DNA of 64,000 bases, taken from assembly GCF_021462225.1 (NCBI RefSeq), contig NC_061798.1, forward strand, positions 22,280,820 through 22,344,819, in the 5' to 3' direction. The notes below the pieces were generated by a model, which ran no database searches, was not told the origin of the DNA, and worked only from the letters and a program-made list of their open reading frames with translations. Each line of letters opens with the position of its first letter. Position 1 is the stretch's first letter. The position numbers were made by a program, and so were the translations under genes. The stretch comes from Girardinichthys multiradiatus. Its lineage: Eukaryota > Chordata > Actinopteri > Cyprinodontiformes > Goodeidae. Below are positions 36,791 through 47,245 of this stretch, one piece after another.

Positions 36791-36974
36791 TTAAAGGGAC
36801 CACACCAAAATGAGTTGCTCTCAGACGCACCTCAGAACAGGGTAATAAGAGCGGCTTGTAGAGCTACAATAAGTAGTTCAGACCAAAGTATTGCAGTTTC
36901 ACTTCATATAGACCACAACTGAATGATTTAAGTGTGAAAAAGAAAGATTTAAAAACACGGTATGTCCCCTTTAA
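36791..36974. mobile_element. TTAA-flanked inverted-repeat element (MITE)
   Basis: 184 bp bordered by TTAA on both sides (36791-36794 and 36971-36974), with inverted ends AGGGACCACACC and GGTATGTCCCCT. The TTAA duplication is the hallmark of piggyBac-type insertion. It has no coding capacity. The end sequence resembles a repeat often met in fish genomes. The piggyBac assignment is inference. Confidence 0.55.
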
Positions 36975-37536
36975 GCTGTTTTGCTTTTCTATTGAATTGG
37001 TACTGTGCCCAATTGAGGTTAAGCTGGTTTGTTTTCAGCAAGCGGTTCAAATAGAACAAATATTCCAACAAATGCATATAATCTCAAAGTGACAGCAATG
37101 TAAACACATTTTTAAGGCAACGACACAAACCGCAATGGATTTTTTAATGTTGGAGTTTTTCAAAATGGCAGACATCTGCTTTAAAATGTCTGATCAGGTG
37201 TTATCTCAACTCTCCAAGGAGATTTCACCTCAGTTTCTCCTAGCAGACCATTATTCACTGCAGATAAAATACAATATCACATAATCTTAGTTTAAAAAAA
37301 AACATCCCTTTAACTGAACATGCACGTTTATAGCTTTCAGAGAAAACAGAAATACCCACAGAAAAGCTTCCCCCATAAGTAAAACATGCAAACTTCACAC
37401 AGATAAGCCCCAACTGAGAACTTTACATGTATCTCTGAACACCTAACCACAATGCAGCAGTGTTATTCAAGTGTAAATTCAAGGATTCTGTCACACACTT
37501 TTTTATTTTTATTTAAATGCATTATTTTTATTTCAT
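36975..37536. other. unrecognised AT-rich DNA
   Basis: No gene or repeat family is recognised up to the retroposon's target duplication. Confidence 0.5.
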
Positions 37537-37568
37537 GTTAGTATGTTCGTTTGTTCGTCGTCTTCCGC

Positions 37569-39117
37569 TTATCCAGGACCGGGTCGCGGGGGCAGCAGAC
37601 TCAGCAGAGACGCCCAGACGTCCCTCTCTCCAGACACCTCCTCCAGCTCCTCCAGGGGGAGCCCAAGGCGTTCCCAGGCCAGCCGAGAGACATAGTCCCT
37701 CCAGCGTGTCCTGGGCCGTCCCCTGGGCCTCCTCCCGGTGGGACGTGCCTGGAACACCTCCCGAGGAAGGCGTCCAGGAGGCATCCGGTATAGATGCCCG
37801 GGCCGCCTCAACTGGCTCCTCTCGATGTGGAGGAGCAGCGGCTCTACTCCGAGCTCCTCCCGGATGGCCGAGCTCCTCACCCTATCTCTAAGGGAGTGCC
37901 CGGCCACCCTACGGAGGAAGCTCATTTCAGCCGCTTGTATCCGTGATCTCGTTCTTTCGGTCATGACCCAAAGTTCATGGCCATAGGTGAGGGTAGGAAC
38001 GTAGACCGACCAGTAAATTGAGAGCTTTGCTTTTCGGCTCAGCTCTCTCTTCACCACAATGGACCGGCATAGCGCCCCCATTACTGTGGCAGCCGCACCG
38101 ATCCGTCTGTCGATCTCCCGCTCCATTCTTCCCTCACTCGTGAACAAGATACTTAAACTCCTCCACTTGAGGCAGGAACTCCCCTCCAACCTGAAGAGGA
38201 CAAGCCACCCTTTTCCGGTCGAGTACCATGGCCTCGGACTTGGAGGAGCTGATCCTCATCCCAGCCGCTTCACACTCGGCTGCGAACCGCCACAGCGCAT
38301 GCTGTAGGTCTTGTCTAGAGGGGGCCAGCAGGACCACGTCATCCGCAAAAAGAAGAGACGAAATCCACTGGTCCCCAAACCAGACCCCCTCCGGCCCTTG
38401 GCTGCGTCTAGAAATCCTGTCCATAAAAGTTATGAACAGGACCGGCGACAAAGGGCAGCCCTACCGGAGTCCAACATGCACTGGGAACAGGTCCGACTTA
38501 GTGCCGGCAATGCGGACCAAACTCCTGCTCCGCTCGTACAGGGACCGGATGGCCCCTAATAAAGGGCCCCCGATTCCATACTCCTGGAGCACCCCCCACA
38601 GGGCATCACGAGGGACACAGTCGAATGCCTTCTCCAGGTCCACAAAACACATGTGAACCGGTTGGGCAAACTCCCATGGACCCTCGAGCACCCTGTAGAG
38701 GGTATAGAGCTGGTCCAGTGTTCCACGGCTGGGACGAAAACCACACTGTTCCTCCTGAAGCCGAGGTTCGACTATCGGTCGGACTCTCCTCTCCAATACC
38801 CTGGCGTAGGCCTTACCAGGGAGGCTGAGGAGTGTGATCCCCCTGTAGTTGGAACACACCCTCCGGTCCCCCTTCTTATAAAGGGGGACCACCACCCCAG
38901 TCTGCCAGTCCAGAGGCACTGTCCCCGACCGCCACGCAATGTTGAAGAGGCGTGTCAACCATGACAGCCCTACAACATCCAGACACTTGAGGTACTCAGG
39001 GCGGATCTCATCCACCCCCGAAGCCTTGCCACCGCGGAGCTTTTTAACCACCTCGGTGACTTCAGCCTGGGTGATGAAAGAGTCCAACCCCGAGTCCCCA
39101 GCCTCTGTTTCCACCAC
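37569..39117 (-). pseudogene. Rex3: Rex3-type reverse transcriptase, broken
   Basis: The reverse transcriptase would copy the element's RNA into DNA at the target site. Three pieces remain on the minus strand: 39117-38461 (218 residues, with GGKASGVDEIRPEYL, PLYKKGDRRVCSNYRGITL and CGFRPSRGT motifs), 38451-38134 (105 residues, with the catalytic FADD at 35-38) and 38189-37569 (206 residues, C-terminal RTE region ending PPRPGPG). The first break is a single nonsense codon (TAG at 38461-38463) just before GCPLSP. The second is a small frameshifting deletion near 38145 (a CTTG...CTTG direct repeat collapsed). The upstream apurinic-type endonuclease domain is absent. The gene is dead. Confidence 0.85.
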
Positions 39118-39517
39118 GGAATGCGTGATGGCAGGATTGAGGAGATCCTCGAACCCTCACGGTTCCCCCTGCAGGTGGTGGGCCCACTGGGGGATGGCCT
39201 CGCGTCTCTCGTTCGGGCTTGGCCCGGCCGGGTCCCGCGAGGAGCAACCCGGCCACCAGGCGCTCTCCGACGAGTCCCGACCCCAGGCCTGGCTCCAGGG
39301 TGGGACCCCGGCTCCGCCGTACCGGGCGACGTCACGTGCCTCGATATTTTGTTCTTCATGAGGGGTTCTTGAACCATTCTTTGTCTGACCCATCACCTAG
39401 AGCCTGTTTGCCATGGGAGACCCTACCAGGGGCATTTAGGCCCCAGACAACATAGCCTCTAGGATCCTTTGAGCACTCAAACCCCTCCACCACGTTAAGG
39501 TGACGGTTCAAGGAGGG
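39118..39517 (-). other. 5' leader of the Rex3-type element
   Basis: GC-rich leader read on minus, beginning CCCCTCCTTGAACCGTCACC at 39517. It runs directly into the reverse-transcriptase part at about 39137-39160 without the endonuclease. The many overlapping ORFs here are by-products of GC-rich sequence. Confidence 0.7.
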
Positions 39518-40142
39518 GTTAGTATGTAAGTATGTTTTTAATTTAAACATTATTTTCTGTTTTATTTAATTTTACATTTTGTTTTAACTCACTTCATTTA
39601 CTGTAGGGTAGAGTGGGGTGAATTGTGCCAGTTTTTACTTAAAGTGACTTTAAAGTAAGGCCATGACAGCAATGCTCAACTAAAATACGTATATATATTT
39701 CAGGATGTGGTGCATCCCTGGGAAAAGTCGCTCTGGGCCTGTATTTAAGAAATACAGATTTCTGAAAAAAGTGGTCTCATGGTACAACATGTGTGGAGTA
39801 AGCTGTGCCTTTGGAGAGAATACATTGGGGCTAAATTGTGCTATTAATTATTATTATTATTGAAATAAAAAAGTGTATTTTTTAATCCCAGAAACTGTAA
39901 TGCTAAATAAAAGCTAGAAAAAATTCAGTAAATAAAAAACTATTTAACATTTATTTAAAGTTATATTACATCAAAGGCCAATTTTCTACAAGCCTAATGC
40001 TCCACAGGAGCACCTCAAAGGTCAGTTTTCCTAAACAAGGCCTAACACCACATGAACACATCTTCAAAACAAAATAAAATTTATAAAGACTAAATTGACT
40101 GCAATTCTCTTGACAGATCTGGCCTACTACATAACATCCCAC

Positions 40143-40469
40143 CTATTGATGCATACAGGGGAATATAAATTGTTGCTCCCCTCTGACTGTACCACCAAGT
40201 TTTTGTGGTGCGGGTAGTTTCTTATGCACATCTTCTCTAGGGTGATAGTGATAACTAATGATGTCGGCACCATCAAACTTTTCAATCAGTCCCACGTAGT
40301 TGTAGGATTTGGTTTTACCTGCAAGGTTCACAATGATAAAGTCCCCAGCAGACAGATCCTTGTCACTATCATCAACATCATGATTCTGGACATATGATGT
40401 CTCATACTCAGCGGTGTCGTTAGGCAGAATAGCAATGTCACTTTCTTCTGAGCTACTGTACACAACCAT
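40143..40469 (-). pseudogene. C-terminal remnant of a pogo-like transposase
   Basis: A 108-codon minus-strand frame. The N-terminus is Ser/Asp/Glu-rich (SSSEESDIA, then DVDDSDKDLS), followed by a small basic-hydrophobic segment GDFIIVNLAGKTKSYNYVGL at 42-61 that looks like a compact beta-barrel. This acidic tail plus 'GDFv.V.LAGK' module is seen at the C-terminus of many pogo-like DDE proteins in fish. DDE residues are absent, so it cannot transpose DNA. The frame is intact, suggesting a young copy or some remaining use. Function uncertain. Confidence 0.4.
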
Positions 40470-40604
40470 TTTTGTTCATGTGTTTTGTTTGATTTGATTT
40501 TTTTTATATCCTGGCCTTATTTCATTTCCATCTATGTTTTTCTTCTCCATGTAACGATTTAATGTCATCCTGTATATGTTGCCTCTGGCACAACTTATCC
40601 CACC

Positions 40605-42420
40605 CCAACTGTTGTAATTATGAATCTGAGAATATTATTTAATATTAATATTTTTATATTTTACAAAATAATATTTCGGTCTGTTAAAGGTTGTCCTGTG
40701 AATACCAGCCCAGTAAGGCGATGGTATTAGGACAAAATGGAAAGGTGTGAGATGAGCTCTGACATTATTGAACAGCATAAACTCTGCACATATATGGAAT
40801 GAATTCACACAATTTCTTAAAATACAAGAATTTATTAACAAAAATTAGTCAACTCAAAGTCAAACATATTTCAATCAACAAACTCTTTACTATGCTAAAA
40901 CAATCCAACTAAACTACCAAGCATAATTAAAGAGTAGGGAAGACTAATGGGCTATGTACAATATAAACAAGTTGATTAAAGATGGTTGAAACCATGACCA
41001 AAAGAGTGATGCAACATTACCATGCAATGTTTATGTTTGAGAACCAAGGATTATCTTGAAGAATCTGGAAGTTAAGTTAGTCTTGGAACTAACTTAGGCA
41101 ATAATATACTTTTAGACAACCATTCACAATGCAACATCAGATAAAATATTTTAATAAAATAATATTTTAAAGAATGATCTGCTGAATCAAACCAACCTTC
41201 TGGATGACCATTTCTCAACGGTGTCTAATTAGCTGCCTTTAGTTATTGAAATAATATTCGAAGAAATATTATTAAGGGAGTATTTTGGAAAAGAGCCTAA
41301 TCTTTCTGGAGAAATGGGGCTTAATGGTGTTTACTTAGTTATCAAATTTAGTAAATGATGTTTAGGAACTATTATTCACTAGCTTGAAAACTAACAACCT
41401 TTCTGTTGAATACTCTTTAGTAGCAAGCACGTGTTCTTATTGGTTAGCAGTTAAGCTAACAAAGAAGCTAATAGCTTAGCACCAGAATCAACACATACCT
41501 TTAAAATATCAGGGTTAATAAAAGGGTTAAAATGCATAAGCACGGACGGCGCGTTATGAGCAATGTTCTGTTTAAAATCACCCTTTAAATAAAGTTTATC
41601 TTAACCTTAAAACATACAAAAAACACAAACCGGCACGTGTGCTACAGATAGCCTGCTAGCACTAAGGTAGCCGAGTTTCACACAAACAAATCTAAATTTG
41701 ATAAATGAAAACGTTCAGATTATTTCATCCTAACTGTTAATCTACCCAAACCTAACCTCAGACCATGGTGAGGAAATGTTGTCCAAGGGGCGATGAAGTT
41801 TGAAGAAGGTATCCACAGTGAACAAAGGGTTAGCTTCCCGCTAACCTCCTCAGCTTCTCACGATCAGAAGGTGCGTTCGTTCTGTGAACAAAAGTGTTAG
41901 CTCCGGAGCTGTAGCTGGGCGGCTCGTCCTGTCCGCTGCGTTCTCTGCTGTCTTCCTTCCAGGCTGAGAGACCGCGTCTTTGCAGGGACTTCTCTCGAAC
42001 ACCGTTTGCGTCTGCGGGGGCTCGGAGCGACAGTCAAGCAATCCTTGTACCTTAATTACCCCTGTTCATGAATGAAAATACCGGATACACAGACAGTATT
42101 TCATCCGTACTTAACTTTGCATATGATCGATGATCGTATGGCTTCCTTGGATCCGATGAAGAGTTTATGTATTTTTGCCAGCAAAAGACATCAGCGCGCT
42201 GGGACTCCCCTGACTGGTCCTTCTCGAAGGTCGTGTGGAAAGAGGGCAGATGTAGCAACAGCTGTGTTTTTATTTGGGTAGTGGCATCACAGGAAGTCCG
42301 CAGTCATCCCGTTTCCTGGCTGTGCCGGAAGAAGGTTAATGCACTTTATTTTGAAAGTTCCAGAAAAGTCCGTGCCGGAGTTTAATGTTGAAATCCATGG
42401 CTGTGGGTCCCAACACCAAC
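40605..42420. mobile_element. solo-LTR-like insertion, 1806 bp, with 5-bp target duplication
   Basis: The insert runs from TGTTG (40610) to CAACA (42415), the short inverted TG...CA ends of an LTR. It is flanked by identical ccaac copies at 40605-40609 and 42416-42420. No gag, pol or env-like frame is present, so this looks like a solo LTR left by recombination. One third (41860-42060) is GC- and CpG-rich, as a promoter would be. AATAAA signals exist on both strands, so orientation is open. It sits inside a sub-terminal repeat of the pogo-like element, dating it later. The retroelement family is not recognised. Confidence 0.7.
40682..40735. repeat. bulged hairpin near one LTR end
   Basis: The arms gtcct..aatacca and tggtatt.aggac around cccagtaaggcga form a bulged stem-loop about 80 bp inside the LTR end. 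Confidence 0.6.
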
Positions 42421-42767
42421 CCCACCATTTTTGGAAAAATGCATTATCCAGCAGTTTTGAGGTAGCATTATGCTAGCTGTATAGACTCATAGTGTAGCTT
42501 AACAAAGCACAAAAACTTATGTGAAATGTTTTCCAACTGGTCTATGTTCAGACACAACAACCAAAAAACCTTGATCATAGAAAATTTTACTTTAAAAGGC
42601 AAAAAACTGTTTTTATTTTTTATTTTAAATGTGCTTACTTCTCATGTAATGAGGCTCTCTTTGCAGGATGAGTAAAATGGGTAACTCTTCAAAAATGCAT
42701 GGTCACATGGCGATTTTTTTCTGGCACAACTTCCCCATTGGCACAATTCACCCCCAGTCTCCCTTTG

Positions 42768-43740
42768 TTTAGGCTTTATTTAGCTTAAGCTTGAAAACAC
42801 CAAAACAATACTAAACAATAACAATTTGACATGAATAAAATTGTCAATATTAATGTAATGACATGTTAAAACTTTATTTTTCATTATTGCCTCTAATGAT
42901 TAAAGGCAATAATGAAAGTACAAATAAAAACTTTGATTAGTTTTGGATAAGGTATTCAAAGTATCACTTGATGTGCTCTCTGTACCAATTACAAAAGACT
43001 TGCACAATAACATGAAAATAATAAGAAAAAAAGGGAAGACAAACATCTAATGCTCTGGTAACAGACTGTCTGTAGAAAAATAATGGATGGCTAAGGTTAA
43101 CTCATGAGGTTCTTTCGAGAGTCACAACTTAGCGGGGAAACAAAGGTTTTTTTTGTGCTTCAACCCTAACCCAGGATATGTAGATATTCAAACAATTAAA
43201 TAAAATAACAATATACCAAATCCTAACTTTTCACCGAAAAGCTGGAAAATGAAAACAACTTTTTATCTGGAGCAATGCCAAGACACAAAACAGGAAGGTG
43301 TTCAAGGTCACTGTTGATCATGTCCAGTGAGGATCTCTGGGCCAGATGTGCCTTTATGAGCTGCTGCTGCTGCCTGACTCAGACATGTGTGTGCGTGTTA
43401 ACAAAAAGAAGAGTGAAAAAGAAAGACAGACACATATACAGACAGACAGTGTGAGGAGGAAGGCTTGTGACGCTTGCCAAACCACTCAGCATGACTGTGA
43501 TTTATTTGGCATTTGCTGGATGGTGGTCTTGATACAAGAGGCGACCTACACCAGTGACTGACCTGTGACCTGCTTAAACTTCTGAAATTAACTCAGCTGT
43601 CCCCCACTAAATCCACACTCAGTCAAGAGGGATGAGCTGTGAGATCACGAGCGCACAGACATACAGATACAAGAATATAGTTTTCAGCAGAACCACACAT
43701 AGACAGCCACTTGTGTCCTCATGCACATGAAGGTACAGCA
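42768..43740. other. unrecognised AT-rich DNA with a hairpin
   Basis: No gene is recognised. The arms ttcattattgcct (42880-42892) and aggcaataatgaa (42904-42916) form a perfect 13-bp hairpin with an 11-nt loop; flanking bases extend it imperfectly, so it may be a tiny inverted-repeat element. Confidence 0.5.
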
Positions 43741-45184
43741 CATTGCTTAGACTATCACACCCCTTGAACTCTGCTACATTTTGTTATCTTACAACCCAAG
43801 AACTTAATGGAATTTCATGTGATCGACAAAGTATTGTATAATTAGTAAGAAGGAAAACGCATGGATTACAACATTTCTACAAAGAATAAACCGACAAGCA
43901 ATATTCAAAGGGTCAAGAATTAAGAGCTCAAACATCAACAATCGCTTAGCTATTTGGTACATTTTGACATGGAGCAGGTAAAGCAACAGGAGTATCCAGT
44001 GGCAAGCAATGAAAACCAGAGAGTTTAAATACAAAGGCATGGTGGAGAACTGACCATTGAACTAGAAGAGATAATCAGATGCAATGTGGAACAGCTGATG
44101 GCAGGGAGAATGTAGAGTAACGGAAGCAGGGAGGCTAGTTAACACAGTGTAGTGTGAACACAGATGTCCAGGGAAGAACAGAAATATCTAAACACAAGAA
44201 TAAACAATGAACATAATCTGCAATGAAAAAACTAAAATAACAGCAAATAGAGAACAAAAACAGGGAAGAAACAGATCCATAAAGAAACTTAAACCCTGAG
44301 ATCATGACAGTACCTCCCCCCATGAAACATGATGATGGCAGCATCATGCTGTGGAATAGAGAAGCTGGTCAGAGGTGATGGAAAATAAATGGAGTTATGA
44401 GATGGGAAGTGGAGCGGAGGTTTACCTTCCAGAGGAAGACAATTGAGGTCAAATCATAATAATATGTTAGAGTGGCCCAGTCAAAGTCCAGATCTTGTAA
44501 CTGAGAATCTGAAATAAAAACAAAGAAATTTTGCCCACATGCAAAACACTATTTGTGGTAGAAAACTAGAACTGCACACCACCATGAATCCTGCATTTCC
44601 CCAGTAAACATGGTGGTGGCACCATCATGTTGTGAAGATGCTTTTGTTAGGGACAGGAAAGCGGGTCAGACTTGATGGGTAGTTGGATGAAACTAAGCAC
44701 AGATTGATCTTGGTAAAAAAGACCCTGCTAGAAACTGCAAAACATCTCTGAAGGGGGCAGAAGTTCAACTTCCAGGAGGACAGTGACCCAAAACATACAG
44801 CCAGGTCTGCGGCGCAATGATTTAGCGTCAAAGCGTATTTAGGTGTAAGAACGGCCAAGTCAAAGTCCAGTCCTTAATGCAAATGAGAACCTGCAGCAAG
44901 ATTTGAAAACTGCTGTTCACAGACGCTCTTCATCTAATGTAACTAACATACCACTGAAGACAATCAGCTGACTCCACTGACTCAGGGGGCTGAAATACAT
45001 ATGCGCAGTTTATAAATTTTAAGAAAAAAAAGTAAAGGATGTGTAATTTTCCTTCCACTTCACAATTAAACACTACCTTGTGTTGGTTTAACACACAAAA
45101 TCCCAATATTATGAATTAACGTTTTTGGTTGTCATGTGACAAAATATAGAAAAGAGGTGTAAACGCTTTTTCTAGGCACTGTAG
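43741..45184 (+). pseudogene. composite Tc1 relic: two overlapping copies plus LTR piece
   Basis: The left arm (43741-43880) and right arm (to ggcactgta at 45184) belong to the TACAGTGCC-type family. Between them the same coding interval appears twice: 44323-44520 runs from the Gly-rich block to the WPSQSP block, then 44521-44960 restarts upstream of the Gly-rich block (aaagaaattttgcccac) and continues through the C-terminus. Thus two Tc1 copies are joined or nested. An LTR-type piece fills 43905-44309. No frame is intact. Confidence 0.65.
43905..44322 (-). mobile_element. LTR-type fragment with possible polypurine tract
   Basis: Read on minus it begins TGTCATGATCTCAGGG at 44309 and shares an ordered set of words with the insert at 49437 (tttgctgttattttag, gtttagatatttctg, ctggacatctg), so both belong to one family. 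On minus the bases just before it read GGGGGGAGGTAC, like a polypurine tract in front of a 3' LTR. That run could instead be Tc1 sequence (ccatccccac). The left border is approximate. No coding domain is present. Confidence 0.5.
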
Positions 45185-46309
45185 GCAAAATGAGAAGCAA
45201 TACCTGAAAAATGTGTCAGAGCATGTGACACCGATGGGCTTTTTGCAGATATCTTTTACCATTTTAAAAGACCAACTCATTCCACTAAAATCAATGGTCA
45301 TTTGTAAGACTACAAAATGGTGTCTTCCACTGTATTAGGAATTTCCCTTCTAATGTTTGTTAGCAGCTTGTTTTCACAAAATTTGTAATTTAGTGAAAAC
45401 ACAGGTATTTGAACATTTAGGAGAAAATACTGCTGTATCAAAAGTGGTTATTGTTGTTATTATGTGTATTTATTGTAAAGAACATGTAGTCATAACAACC
45501 AAATACTATAAAACACCAATGAATATGGAGATTCCTCCCTTGTTTTTACTCTTCATGTCATCGTCCCTGTTATTTGGGTACATATGGCTCTGAGCTGTGT
45601 GACCTTGGACACACACTCCCAAACACACAAGCACTCACTCATCCACTCGCACTTTCATCAGCTTCACTTTCCTTCCCTCACTCTGAACTGTTCTTCTCTC
45701 TTCCTTCCTTCCTTTGTCATCTCCATTGTTGTTTCCATTCCTTTGAAACTTAAAAATATCCCACCCTGACTGTGTTCTGTACATTTTGTTGCCATGGTGA
45801 TTGCCATCTAGAATGAGCAAAAAAGCCTTGTGTGTGTGTGTGGAGGGGGTGTCTACAACTCTGGACACATGCACAATGTGTGTGCGTTCTCGTATCAGTA
45901 GCCGTGCTATCTGCCAATCACAGAAACCTAACCAAACTTCAAAGGATGCAAGAATAAACAGCAGAAACATCAACTATCACTAAGCTATGGTATTCCTCAA
46001 TCATTTTTCCCAATATTCTCATAATTTCCATTCTCCATCTTATATTTTCTTTCATTTCTTCTGTTTTACTGCTCTCTTCCATCTTTAAGCCCACACCCCC
46101 TCTCTGCATCAGCCTTCAAACACTCAGCATCACCCTTCTGAGCCTCATGGCAACAGTCAAGACAGGGATTGAGGAGGAGGAAGACAGATTGACAGCTTAC
46201 ATCTCTGAACCATTTGTGGGAGTTACTCTACATTGTGACAGAAAGTGGATGGACCTCATCTGGCCTGCATATCGAAGCGGCATCCGAACATTAAGACACG
46301 GTGCCTTGA
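45185..46309. other. unrecognised DNA with a short TG tract
   Basis: No gene is recognised. A (TG)n tract lies at about 45829-45843. ORFs up to 112 codons have no domain. Confidence 0.5.
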
Positions 46310-47245
46310 AAGAATAATTTTTCCCATTGAACTTTTTTACATTCTGTTAAGTTACAGCTGCAAACTTCGATATATTTCAGATTTTATGTGATAGACCAAC
46401 ACAGAGAAGCACATGGTCTTTGCAAATTAAACTCTGAAAAGTGGGGTTTGCATTTGTATTCAGCAAATCTGTTAAAGTATTTTTTGCTACAGTTACAGCT
46501 GTAACCTTTTTTGATATGTCTGTACCATCTTTGCACATCTGGAGATTAAAATTGTTCCCCTTCTTTTTTTGCAAAATAGCTCAAGTGCTGTAAGATTGGA
46601 TAGACAGACTGTGATTAGGAATTTTCCGGTCTTTTTTATAAATTTCAATTGGATTTAGATCTGGACTTTACTGTACCATTCTAGCAAGAGAGTGCACTTT
46701 AATTTAGACATCTGAGTTTTGGTTCATTGTCCTGCTCGAAGGTGAAACTCTGCTCTTGTCTGGAGTCTTTTGCAGCATCTCTGCAGCTCCCCCAGAGCTA
46801 CCATGAACCTCTTGGCTGCTTCTATGATTAATGCTCTCCTTGCCCGGTCTGTCAGTTTAAGTGAATGACCATGTCAGTAGGTCTGCAGTTGTGCCATACC
46901 CTTTCCCTTTGATTTTCAGATGACCGATTGAACATGGCTCTGTGAGATGTTCAAAGTACGAGAAATTGTTTTTTGCTGTTTGTTCACTGATGTTCACAAT
47001 CCTCAGAGTCCTTCAAGGAGTTGCTGGATTTATGCTGAGATTATATTACACACAGGTGGAGTCTGTTTACTTATTCAAGGACTTCTGAAGGTATCAGGTA
47101 TATGTTTTCAGATTTTCATTAGCAAATCATTTTGAACAAAATTATCTTTTTCATTGGACATCACAATTATGCATGTGCTTTCTGTTTATAATGTGATAAA
47201 ATATGAAAAATGGTGGACATTTACACCCTCCTATTATAAGGAGTC
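46310..47245 (-). pseudogene. decayed Tc1-like transposon, TACAGTGCC-type family
   Basis: On minus: the C-terminal arm and coding end at 46320-46560, the block of the second acid at about 46725-46760 (attgtcctgctcgaaggtga), a deletion of the first-acid region, the helix-turn-helix part at 46770-46990 and the leader and arm to about 47245. Both arms are partly preserved; frames are broken. Confidence 0.7.

Larger units (their letters stand above)
37537..39526 (-). mobile_element. Rex3: Rex3-type RTE retroposon, internally deleted, with perfect target duplication
   Basis: A minus-strand LINE of the RTE clade. It carries the two short stretches I know as standard Rex3 PCR sites: ggcgacaaagggcagccct at about 38443 and ggaccaccaccccagtctgc at about 38886. 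The element (37546-39517) is flanked by identical 9-bp copies of gttagtatg at 37537-37545 and 39518-39526. The 5' end (minus sense, starting CCCCTCCTTGAACCGTCACC) is present and the 3' end finishes in a short repeat tail (tcttccg / ttcgtcg / ttcgttt). It is only about 1.97 kb against roughly 3.3 kb for a full copy, because the endonuclease half between about 39137 and the 5' leader is missing. Confidence 0.85.
39605..42767 (-). mobile_element. pogo-like (Tc1/mariner superfamily) element split by an LTR
   Basis: The left end (agggtagagtggggtgaatt at 39606) and right end (gcacaattcacccccagtct at 42740) are inverted copies. The motif GTGGGGTgAAtTGTGCCa recurs just inside: forward near 39790 and 39825, inverted at 40585 and 42721. 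Such sub-terminal repeats are usual transposase binding sites. Removing the solo LTR at 40610-42415 leaves about 1.35 kb, which keeps only one 108-codon remnant. TA target bases are likely but not certain. Pogo/Tigger assignment rests on the end sequence and the remnant's style. Confidence 0.6.

Noticed and set aside
38228..39455. Plus-strand frames up to 142 codons across the Rex3-type element
   Set aside because: They are antisense shadows of the minus-strand reverse transcriptase and its GC-rich leader.
45635..45973. 112-codon minus frame as a gene
   Set aside because: It overlaps a TG microsatellite and C/T-rich sequence on plus, and no domain is visible.
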